Below, one piece after another: positions 49,401 to 59,731 of a stretch of DNA of 64,000 bases (positions within the stretch are counted from its first letter, which is position 1; every line of letters begins with the position of its first letter). The DNA lies in assembly GCA_029224185.1 (NCBI GenBank), contig CM055192.1, positions 4,337,076 through 4,401,075 on the forward strand, read 5' to 3'. The notes beneath the pieces were generated by a model. The model was not told the origin of the DNA and made no database searches. It saw only the letters and a program-made list of their open reading frames with translations. Source of the DNA: Karalla daura. Its lineage: Eukaryota; Chordata; Actinopteri; Chaetodontiformes; Leiognathidae. A program made the translations under genes and the position numbers.

Positions 49401-51701
49401 TGTCGTTTTTTTCCCTTTCGGCGAGCTTTAATATCTCAGCTCCAGGGTCAAATCCGGCATCGGGATTGCTTTTTCCAGTGAGCGTGGGCCACCCCGGAGG
49501 CGGCCCACACCCCAAATGGTGGGTTTGGGCTCGCTCGCTCGGGGTCGGGATCTCGGCCAAAACGACAGGTCCGGGGTGGTCGTTTTTTTCACTTTCGGCG
49601 AGCTTTAATATCTCAGCTCCAGGGTCAAATCCGGCATCGGGATTGCTTTTTCCAGTGAGCGTGGGCCACCCCGGAGGCGGCTCACACCCCAAATGGTGGG
49701 TTTGGGCTCGCTCGCTCGGGGTCGGGATCTCGGCCAAAACGACAGGTCCGGGGTGGTCGTTTTTTTCCCTTTCGGCGAGCTTTAATATCTCAGCTCCAGG
49801 GTCAAATCCGGCATCGGGATTGCGTTTTCCAGTGAGCGTGGGCCACCCCGGAGGCGGCCCACACCCCAAATGGTGGGTTTGGGCTCGCTCGCTCGGGGTC
49901 GGGATCTCGGCCAAAACGACAGGTCCGGGGTGGTCGTTTTTTTCACTTTCGGCGAGCTTTAATATCTCAGCTCCAGGGTCAAATCCGGCATCGGGATTGC
50001 TTTTTCCAGTGAGCGTGGGCCACCCCGGAGGCGGCCCACACCCCAAATGGTGGGTTTGGGCTCTCTCGCTCGGGGTCGGGATCTCGGCCAAAACGACAGG
50101 TCCGGGGTGGTCGTTTTTTTCACTTTCGGCGAGCTGTAATATCTCAGCTCCAGGATGAAATCCGGCATCAGGATTGCGTTTTCCAGTCAGCGTGGGCCAC
50201 CCCGGAGGCGGCCCACACCCCAAATGGTGGGTTTGGGCTCGCTCGCTCGGGGTCGGGATCTCGGCCAAGACGACTGTTCCGGGGTGGTCGTTTTTTTCCC
50301 TTTCGGCGAGCTTTAATATCTCAGCTCCAGTGTCAAATCCGGCATCGGGATTGCTTTTTCCAGTGAGCGTGGGCCACCCCGGAGGCGGCCCACACCCCAA
50401 ATGGTGGGTTTGGGCTCGCTCGCTCGGGGTCGGGATCTCGGCCAAGACGACTGTTCCGGGGTGGTCGTTTTTTTCCCTTTCGGCGAGCTTTAATATCTCA
50501 GCTCCAGTGTCAAATCCGGCATCGGGATTTCTTTTTCCAGTGAGCGTGGGCCACCCCGGAGGCGGCCCACACCCCAAATGGTGGGTTTGGGCTCGCTCGC
50601 TCGGGGTCGGGATCTCGGACAAAACGACAGGTCCGGGGTGGTCGTTTTTTTCACTTTCGGCGAGCTTTAATATCTCAGCTCCAGGATGAAATCCGGCATC
50701 AGGATTGCGTTTTCCAGTCAGCGTGGGCCACCCCGGAGGCGGCCCACACCCCAAATGGTGGGTTTGGGCTCGCTCGCTCGGGGTCGGGATCTCGGCCAAG
50801 ACGACTGTTCCGGGGTGGTCGTTTTTTTCCCTTTCGGCGAGCTTTAATATCTCAGCTCCAGTGTCAAATCCGGCATCGGGATTGCTTTTTCCAGTGAGCG
50901 TGGGCCACCCCGGAGGCGGCCCACACCCCAAATGGTGGGTTTGGGCTCGCTCGCTCGGGGTCAGGATCTCGGCCAAAACGACAGGTCCGGGGTGGTCGTT
51001 TTTTTCCCTTTCGGCGAGCTTTAATATCTCAGCTCCAGGGTCAAATCCGGCATCGGGATTGCTTTTTCCAGTGAGCGTGGGCCACCCCGGAGGCGGCCCA
51101 CACCCCAAATGGTGGGTTTGGGCTCGCTCGCTCGGGGTCGGGATCTCGGCCAAAACGACAGGTCCGGGGTGGTCGTTTTTTTCACTTTCGGCGAGCTTTA
51201 ATATCTCAGCTCCAGGGTCAAATCCGGCATCGGGATTGCTTTTTCCAGTGAGCGTGGGCCACCCCGGAGGCGGCCCACACCCCAAATGGTGGGTTTGGGC
51301 TCGCTCGCTCGGGGTCGGGATCTCGGCCAAAACGACAGGTCCGGGGTGGTCGTTTTTTTCACTTTCGGCGAGCTTTAATATCTCAGCTCCAGGGTCAAAT
51401 CCGGCATCGGGATTGCTTTTTCCAGTGAGCGTGGGCCACCCCGGAGGCGGCCCACACCCCAAATGGTGGGTTTGGGCTCGCTCGCTCGGGGTCGGGATCT
51501 CGGCCAAGACGACTGTTCCGGGGTGGTCGTTTTTTTCCCTTTCGGCGAGCTTTAATATCTCAGCTCCAGTGTCAAATCCGGCATCGGGATTTCTTTTTCC
51601 AGTGAGCGTGGGCCACCCCGGAGGCGGCCCACACCCCAAATGGTGGGTTTGGGCTCGCTCGCTCGGGGTCGGGATCTCGGCCAAAACGACAGGTCCGGGG
51701 T
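49401..51701 (+). repeat. Array block D: 13 monomers with CAGTCAGCG markers
   Basis: The first four to five monomers match 59732 to about 60480 (offset 10,331) and mark the right end of the large duplication. After that a distinctive monomer with GGATGAAAT plus CAGTCAGCG appears at about 50154 and 50685, three monomers apart. AAGACGACTGTTC and GGGATTTCTT variants are frequent. A single GGACAAAAC change lies near 50618 and GGTCAGGATC near 50962. Confidence 0.88.
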
Positions 51702-53825
51702 GGTCGTTTTTTTCACTTTCGGCGAGCTTTAATATCTCAGCTCCAGGATGAAATCCGGCATCAGGATTGCGTTTTCCAGTCAGCGTGGGACACCCCGGAG
51801 GCGGCCCACACCCCAAATGGTGGGTTTGGGCTCGCTCGCTCGGGGTCGGGATCTCGGCCAAAACGACAGGTTCGGGGTGGTCGTTTTTTTCACTTTCGGC
51901 GAGCTTTAATATCTCAGCTCCAGGGTCAAATCCGGCATCGGGATTGCTTTTTCCAGTGAGCGTGGGCCACCCCGGAGGCGGCCCACACCCCAAATGGTGG
52001 GTTTGGGCTCGCTCGCTCGGGGTCGGGATCTCGGCCAAAACGACAGGTCCGGGGTGGTCGTTTTTTTCACTTTCGGCGAGCTTTAATATCTCAGCTCCAG
52101 GGTCAAATCCGGCATCTGGATTGCTTTTTCCAGTGAGCGTGGGCCACCCCGGAGGCGGCCCACACCCCAAATGGTGGGTTTGGGCTCGTTCGCTCGGGGT
52201 CGGGATCTCGGCCAAAACGACAGGTCCGGGGTGGTCGTTTTTTTCACTTTCGGCGAGCTTTAATATCTCAGCTCCAGGGTCAAATCCGGCATCGGGATTG
52301 CTTTTTCCAGTGAGCGTGGGCCACCCCGGAGGCGGCCCACACCCCAAATGGTGGGTTTGGGCTCGCTCGCTCGGGGTCGGGATCTCGGCCAAAACGACAG
52401 GTCCGGGGTGGTCGTTTTTTTCACTTTCGGCGAGCTTTAATATCTCAGCTCCAGGGTCAAATCCGGCATCGGGATTGCTTTTTCCAGTGAGCGTGGGCCA
52501 CCCCGGAGGCGGCCCACACCCCAAATGGTGGGTTTGGGCTCGTTCGCTCGGGGTCGGGATCTCGGCCAAAACGACAGGTCCGGGGTGGTCGTTTTTTTCA
52601 CTTTCGGCGAGCTTTTATATCTCAGCTCCAGGGTCAAATCCGGCATCGGGATTGCGTTTTCCAGTGAGCGTGGGCCACCCCGGAGGCGGCCCACACCCCA
52701 AATGGTGGGTTTGGGCTCGCTCGCTCGGGGTCGGGATCTCGGCCAAAACGACAGGTCCGGGGTGGTCGTTTTTTTCCCTTTCGGCGAGCTTTAATATCTC
52801 AGCTCCAGGGTCAAATCCGGCATCGGGATTGCTTTTTCCAGTGAGCGTGGGCCACCCCGGAGGCGGCCCACACCCCAAATGGTGGGTTTGGGCTCGCTCG
52901 CTCGGGGTCGGGATCTCGGCCAAAACGACAGGTCCGGGGTGGTCGTTTTTTTCACTTTCGGCGAGCTTTAATATCTCAGCTCCAGGGTCAAATCCGGCAT
53001 CGGGATTGCTTTTTCCAGTGAGCGTGGGCCACCCCGGAGGCGGCCCACACCCCAAATGGTGGGTTTGGGCTCGCTCGCTCGGGGTCGGGATCTCGGCCAA
53101 AACGACAGGTGCGGGGTGGTCGTTTTTTTCCCTTTCGGCGAGCTTTAATATCTCAGCTCCAGTGTCAAATCCGGCATCGGGATTGCTTTTTCCAGTGAGC
53201 GTGGGCCACCCCGGAGGCGGCCCACACCCCAAATGGTGGGTTTGGGCTCGCTCGCTCGGGGTCGGGATCTCGGCCAAAACGACAGGTCCGGGGTGGTCGT
53301 TTTTTTCACTTTCGGCGAGCTTTAATATCTCAGCTCCAGGGTCAAATCCGGCATCGGGATTGCTTTTTCCAGTGAGCGTGGGCCACCCCGGAGGCGGCTC
53401 ACACCCCAAATGGTGGGTTTGGGCTCGCTCGCTCGGGGTCGGGATCTCGGCCAAAACGACAGGTCCGGGGTGGTCGTTTTTTTCCCTTTCGGCGAGCTTT
53501 AATATCTCAGCTCCAGGGTCAAATCCGGCATCGGGATTGCGTTTTCCAGTGAGCGTGGGCCACCCCGGAGGCGGCCCACACCCCAAATGGTGGGTTTGGG
53601 CTCGCTCGCTCGGGGTCGGGATCTCGGCCAAAACGACAGGTCCGGGGTGGTCGTTTTTTTCACTTTCGGCGAGCTTTAATATCTCAGCTCCAGGGTCAAA
53701 TCCGGCATCGGGATTGCTTTTTCCAGTGAGCGTGGGCCACCCCGGAGGCGGCCCACACCCCAAATGGTGGGTTTGGGCTCGCTCGCTCGGGGTCGGGATC
53801 TCGGCCAAAACGACAGGTCCGGGGT
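51702..53825 (+). repeat. 12-mer higher-order repeat, copy 1 (2,124 bp)
   Basis: There are twelve 177-bp monomers. The first carries GGATGAAAT, CAGTCAGCG and GGGACACC (51747-51795) and GGTTCGGG (near 51870). CATCTGG follows near 52113 and GTGCGGGG near 53109. All recur 2,124 bp later. Confidence 0.92.
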
Positions 53826-55950
53826 GGTCGTTTTTTTCACTTTCGGCGAGCTTTAATATCTCAGCTCCAGGATGAAATCCGGCATCAGGATTGCGTTTTC
53901 CAGTCAGCGTGGGACACCCCGGAGGCGGCCCACACCCCAAATGGTGGGTTTGGGCTCGCTCGCTCGGGGTCGGGATCTCGGCCAAAACGACAGGTTCGGG
54001 GTGGTCGTTTTTTTCACTTTCGGCGAGCTTTAATATCTCAGCTCCAGGGTCAAATCCGGCATCGGGATTGCTTTTTCCAGTGAGCGTGGGCCACCCCGGA
54101 GGCGGCCCACACCCCAAATGGTGGGTTTGGGCTCGCTCGCTCGGGGTCGGGATCTCGGCCAAAACGACAGGTCCGGGGTGGTCGTTTTTTTCACTTTCGG
54201 CGAGCTTTAATATCTCAGCTCCAGGGTCAAATCCGGCATCTGGATTGCTTTTTCCAGTGAGCGTGGGCCACCCCGGAGGCGGCCCACACCCCAAATGGTG
54301 GGTTTGGGCTCGTTCGCTCGGGGTCGGGATCTCGGCCAAAACGACAGGTCCGGGGTGGTCGTTTTTTTCACTTTCGGCGAGCTTTAATATCTCAGCTCCA
54401 GGGTCAAATCCGGCATCGGGATTGCTTTTTCCAGTGAGCGTGGGCCACCCCGGAGGCGGCCCACACCCCAAATGGTGGGTTTGGGCTCGCTCGCTCGGGG
54501 TCGGGATCTCGGCCAAAACGACAGGTCCGGGGTGGTCGTTTTTTTCACTTTCGGCGAGCTTTAATATCTCAGCTCCAGGGTCAAATCCGGCATCGGGATT
54601 GCTTTTTCCAGTGAGCGTGGGCCACCCCGGAGGCGGCCCACACCCCAAATGGTGGGTTTGGGCTCGTTCGCTCGGGGTCGGGATCTCGGCCAAAACGACA
54701 GGTCCGGGGTGGTCGTTTTTTTCACTTTCGGCGAGCTTTTATATCTCAGCTCCAGGGTCAAATCCGGCATCGGGATTGCGTTTTCCAGTGAGCGTGGGCC
54801 ACCCCGGAGGCGGCCCACACCCCAAATGGTGGGTTTGGGCTCGCTCGCTCGGGGTCGGGATCTCGGCCAAAACGACAGGTCCGGGGTGGTCGTTTTTTTC
54901 CCTTTCGGCGAGCTTTAATATCTCAGCTCCAGGGTCAAATCCGGCATCGGGATTGCTTTTTCCAGTGAGCGTGGGCCACCCCGGAGGCGGCCCACACCCC
55001 AAATGGTGGGTTTGGGCTCGCTCGCTCGGGGTCGGGATCTCGGCCAAAACGACAGGTCCGGGGTGGTCGTTTTTTTCACTTTCGGCGAGCTTTAATATCT
55101 CAGCTCCAGGGTCAAATCCGGCATCGGGATTGCTTTTTCCAGTGAGCGTGGGCCACCCCGGAGGCGGCCCACACCCCAAATGGTGGGTTTGGGCTCGCTC
55201 GCTCGGGGTCGGGATCTCGGCCAAAACGACAGGTGCGGGGTGGTCGTTTTTTTCCCTTTCGGCGAGCTTTAATATCTCAGCTCCAGTGTCAAATCCGGCA
55301 TCGGGATTGCTTTTTCCAGTGAGCGTGGGCCACCCCGGAGGCGGCCCACACCCCAAATGGTGGGTTTGGGCTCGCTCGCTCGGGGTCGGGATCTCGGCCA
55401 AAACGACAGGTCCGGGGTGGTCGTTTTTTTCACTTTCGGCGAGCTTTAATATCTCAGCTCCAGGGTCAAATCCGGCATCGGGATTGCTTTTTCCAGTGAG
55501 CGTGGGCCACCCCGGAGGCGGCTCACACCCCAAATGGTGGGTTTGGGCTCGCTCGCTCGGGGTCGGGATCTCGGCCAAAACGACAGGTCCGGGGTGGTCG
55601 TTTTTTTCCCTTTCGGCGAGCTTTAATATCTCAGCTCCAGGGTCAAATCCGGCATCGGGATTGCGTTTTCCAGTGAGCGTGGGCCACCCCGGAGGCGGCC
55701 CACACCCCAAATGGTGGGTTTGGGCTCGCTCGCTCGGGGTCGGGATCTCGGCCAAAACGACAGGTCCGGGGTGGTCGTTTTTTTCACTTTCGGCGAGCTT
55801 TAATATCTCAGCTCCAGGGTCAAATCCGGCATCGGGATTGCTTTTTCCAGTGAGCGTGGGCCACCCCGGAGGCGGCTCACACCCCAAATGGTGGGTTTGG
55901 GCTCGCTCGCTCGGGGTCGGGATCTCGGCCAAAACGACAGGTCCGGGGGT
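53826..55950 (+). repeat. 12-mer higher-order repeat, copy 2 (2,125 bp)
   Basis: This is an adjacent copy of 51702-53825 with the same markers at +2,124 bp (GGGACACC near 53914, CATCTGG near 54237, GTGCGGGG near 55233). The last monomer differs: it has CTCAC in place of CCCAC and the G5 run at 55945-55949. Copy 2 therefore grades into the copy-2 G5 block at its right end. Confidence 0.9.
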
Positions 55951-58783
55951 GGTCGTTTTTTTCCCTTTCGGCGAGCTTTTATATCTCAGCTCCAGGGTCA
56001 AATCCGGCATCGGGATTGCGTTTTCCAGTGAGCGTGGGCCACCCCGGAGGCGGCCCACACCCCAAATGGTGGGTTTGGGCTCGCTCGCTCGGGGTCGGGA
56101 TCTCGGCCAAAACGACAGGTCCGGGGTGGTCGTTTTTTTCCCTTTCGGCGAGCTTTAATATCTCAGCTCCAGGGTCAAATCCGGCATCGGGATTGCTTTT
56201 TCCAGTGAGCGTGGGCCACCCCGGAGGCGGCCCACACCCCAAATGGTGGGTTTGGGCTCACTCGCTCGGGGTCGGGATCTCGGCCAAAACGACAGGTCCG
56301 GGGTGGTCGTTTTTTTCACTTTCGGCGAGCTTTAATATCTCAGCTCCAGGGTCAAATCCGGCATCGGGATTGCTTTTTCCAGTGAGCGTGGGCCACCCCG
56401 GAGGCGGCTCACACCCCAAATGGTGGGTTTGGGCTCGCTCGCTCGGGGTCGGGATCTCGGCCAAAACGACAGGTCCGGGGTGGTCGTTTTTTTCCCTTTC
56501 GGCGAGCTTTAATATCTCAGCTCCAGGGTCAAATCCGGCATCGGGATTGCTTTTTCCAGTGAGCGTGGGCCACCCCGGAGGCGGCCCACACCCCAAATGG
56601 TGGGTTTGGGCTCGCTCGCTCGGGGTCGGGATCTCGGCCAAAACGACAGGTCCGGGGTGGTCGTTTTTTTCACTTTCGGCGAGCTTTAATATCTCAGCTC
56701 CAGGGTCAAATCCGGCATCGGGATTGCTTTTTCCAGTGAGCGTGGGCCACCCCGGACGCGGCACACACCCCAAATGGTGGGTTTGGGCTCGCTCGCTCGG
56801 GGTCGGGATCTCGGCCAAAACGACAGGTCCGGGGTGGTCGTTTTTTTCACTTTCGGCGAGCTTTAATATCTCAGCTCCAGTGTCAAATCCGGCATCGGGA
56901 TTGCTTTTTCCAGTGAGCGTGGGCCACCCCGGAGGCGGCCCACACCCCAAATGGTGGGTTTGGGCTCGCTCGCTCGGGGTCGGGATCTCGGCCAAAACGA
57001 CAGGTCCGGGGTGGTCGTTTTTTTCACTTTCGGCGAGCTTTAATATCTCAGCTCCAGGGTCAAATCCGGCATCGGGATTGTTTTTTCCAGTGAGCGTGGG
57101 CCACCCCGGAGGCGGCCCACACCCCAAATGGTGGGTTTGGGCTCGCTCGCTCGGGGTCGGGATCTCGGCCAAAACGACAGGTCCGGGGTGGTCGTTTTTT
57201 TCACTTTCGGCGAGCTTTAATATCTCAGCTCCAGGGTCAAATTCGGCATCGGGATTGCTTTTTCCAGTGAGCGTGGGCCACCCCGGAGGCGGCTCACACC
57301 CCAAATGGTGGGTTTGGGCTCGCTCGCTCGGGGTCGGGATCTCGGCCAAAACGACAGGTCCGGGGTGGTCGTTTTTTTCCCTTTCGGCGAGCTTTAATAT
57401 CTCAGCTCCAGGGTCATATCCGGCATCGGGATTGCGTTTTCCAGTGAGCGTGGGCCACCCCGGAGGCGGCCCACACCCCAAATGGTGGGTTTGGGCTCGC
57501 TCGCTCGGGGTCGGGATCTCGGCCAAAACGACAGGTCCGGGGTGGTCGTTTTTTTCACTTTCGGCGAGCTTTAATATCTCAGCTCCAGGGTCAAATCCGG
57601 CATCGGGATTGCTTTTTCCAGTGAGCGTGGGCCACCCCGGAGGCGGCTCACACCCCAAATGGTGGGTTTGGGCTCGCTCGCTCGGGGTCGGGATCTCGGC
57701 CAAAACGACAGGTCCGGGGGTGGTCGTTTTTTTCCCTTTCGGCGAGCTTTTATATCTCAGCTCCAGGGTCAAATCCGGCATCGGGATTGCGTTTTCCAGT
57801 GAGCGTGGGCCACCCCGGAGGCGGCCCACACCCCAAATGGTGGGTTTGGGCTCGCTCGCTCGGGGTCGGGATCTCGGCCAAAACGACAGGTCCGGGGTGG
57901 TCGTTTTTTTCCCTTTCGGCGAGCTTTAATATCTCAGCTCCAGTGTCAAATCCGGCATCGGGATTGCTTTTTCCAGTGAGCGTGGGCCACCCCGGAGGCG
58001 GCCCACACCCCAAATGGTGGGTTTGGGCTCGCTCGCTCGGGGTCGGGATCTCGGCCAAAACGACAGGTCCGGGGTGGTCGTTTTTTTCACTTTCGGCGAG
58101 CTTTAATATCTCAGCTCCAGGGTCAAATCCGGCATCGGGATTGCTTTTTCCAGTGAGCGTGGGCCACCCCGGAGGCGGCCCACACCCCAAATGGTGGGTT
58201 TGGGCTCGCTCGCTCGGGGTCGGGATCTCGGCCAAAACGACAGGTCCGGGGTGGTCGTTTTTTTCACTTTCGGCGAGCTTTAATATCTCAGCTCCAGGGT
58301 CAAATCCGGCATCGGGATTGCTTTTTCCAGTGAGCGTGGGCCACCCCGGACGCGGCACACACCCCAAATGGTGGGTTTGGGCTCGCTCGCTCGGGGTCGG
58401 GATCTCGGCCAAAACGACAGGTCCGGGGTGGTCGTTTTTTTCACTTTCGGCGAGCTTTAATATCTCAGCTCCAGTGTCAAATCCGGCATCGGGATTGCTT
58501 TTTCCAGTGAGCGTGGGCCACCCCGGAGGCGGCCCACACCCCAAATGGTGGGTTTGGGCTCGCTCGCTCGGGGTCGGGATCTCGGCCAAAACGACAGGTC
58601 CGGGGTGGTCGTTTTTTTCACTTTCGGCGAGCTTTAATATCTCAGCTCCAGGATCAAATCCGGCATCGGGATTGCGTTTTCCAGTGAGCGTGGGCCACCC
58701 CGGAGGCGGCTCACACCCCAAATGGTGGGTTTGGGCTCGCTCGCTCGGGGTCGGGATCTCGGCCAAGACGACTGTTCTGGGGT
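55951..58783 (+). repeat. G5-marked block, copy 2 (16 monomers)
   Basis: This is a second copy of 45443-48452, which has 17 monomers. The offset is 10,508 bp at the left end and 10,331 bp after loss of one monomer near 56.6 kb. G5 lies at 57716-57720. CGGACGCGGCACAC recurs near 56755 and 58350, TTCGGC near 57242 and CATATCC near 57416. Private differences from copy 1 include GGGATTGTTTTTT near 57078; copy 1 has a private GGGTTCGC near 47163. Confidence 0.91.
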
Positions 58784-58903
58784 GGTCGTTTTTTTCCCTT
58801 TCGGCGAGCTTTGAAATCTCAGCTCCAGGATCAAATGATCCTGGAGCTGAGATTTTAAAGCTCGCCGAAAGTGAAAAAGTGAAAAAAACGACCACCCCGG
58901 ACC
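58784..58903. repeat. Fold-back (inverted) junction unit J4, 120 bp (copy of J2)
   Basis: The centre AA lies at 58834-58835. The stem, the GAAATC mismatch, the 8-bp duplication and the return point are the same as in J2, exactly 10,331 bp away. The preceding CTGTTCTGGGG variant and the following CATCGAGATT variant are shared. J4 therefore descends from J2, or J2 from J4, by segmental duplication and not by a new inversion. Confidence 0.94.
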
Positions 58904-59611
58904 TGTCGTTTTTTTCCCTTTCGGCGAGCTTTAATATCTCAGCTCCAGGGTCAAATCCGGCATCGAGATTGCTTTTTCCAGTGAGCGTGGGCCACCCCGG
59001 AGGCGGCCCACACCCCAAATGGTGGGTTTGGGCTCGCTCGCTCGGGGTCGGGATCTCGGCCAAAACGACAGGTCCGGGGTGGTCGTTTTTTTCACTTTCG
59101 GCGAGCTTTAATATCTCAGCTCCAGGGTCAAATCCGGCATCGGGATTGCTTTTTCCAGTGAGCGTGGGCCACCCCGGAGGCGGCTCAAACCCCAAATGGT
59201 GGGTTTGGGCTCGCTCGCTCGGGGTCGGGATCTCGGCCAAAACGACAGGTCCGGGGTGGTCGTTTTTTTCACTTTCGGCGAGCTTTAATATCTCAGCTCC
59301 AGGGTCAAATCCGGCATCGGGATTGCTTTTTCCAGTGAGCGTGGGCCACCCCGGAGGCGGCCCACACCCCAAATGGTGGGTTTGGGCTCGCTCGCTCGGG
59401 GTCGGGATCTCGGCCAAAACGACAGGTCCGGGGTGGTCGTTTTTTTCACTTTCGGCGAGCTGTAATATCTCAGCTCCAGGATCAAATCAGGCATCAGGAT
59501 TGCGTTTTCCAGTGAGCGTGGGCCACCCCGGAGGCGGCTCACACCCCAAATGGTGGGTTTGGGCTCGCTCGCTCGGGGTCGGGATCTCGGCCAAGACGAC
59601 TGTTCCGGGGT
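58904..59611 (+). repeat. Four monomers between junctions J4 and J5
   Basis: These are copies of 48573-49280 at +10,331 bp, including GGCTCAAACC. Two differences seen by eye are GTGGGTTTGG near 59377, where copy 1 has GTGGATTTGG, and GGATCAAATCAGG near 59478, where copy 1 has GGATCAAATCCGG. Confidence 0.92.
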
Positions 59612-59731
59612 GGTCGTTTTTTTCCCTTTCGGCGAGCTTTAAAATCTCAGCTCCAGGGTCAAATGATCCTGGAGCTGAGATTTTAAAGCTCGCCGAAAGT
59701 GAAAAAGTGAAAAAAACGACCACCCCGGACC
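59612..59731. repeat. Fold-back (inverted) junction unit J5, 120 bp (copy of J3)
   Basis: The centre AA lies at 59662-59663. It has the same single mismatch next to the centre (CAGGGTCA opposite TGATCCTG), the same 8-bp duplication and the same return at GTCGTTTT as J3. It lies 828 bp from J4, the same distance as J2 to J3. Confidence 0.94.

Larger units (their letters stand above)
44231..50140 (+). repeat. Large segmental duplication within the array, copy 1
   Basis: About 5.9 kb here is present again at about 54.7-60.47 kb. The offset is 10,508 bp on the left and 10,331 bp after the one-monomer difference near 46.3 kb. It carries two G5 markers, the CGGACGCGGCACAC variants and junctions J2 and J3. 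The right limit is where GGATGAAAT/CAGTCAGCG begins at about 50153, where the other copy has GGGTCAAAT. The left limit is approximate. Confidence 0.85.
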
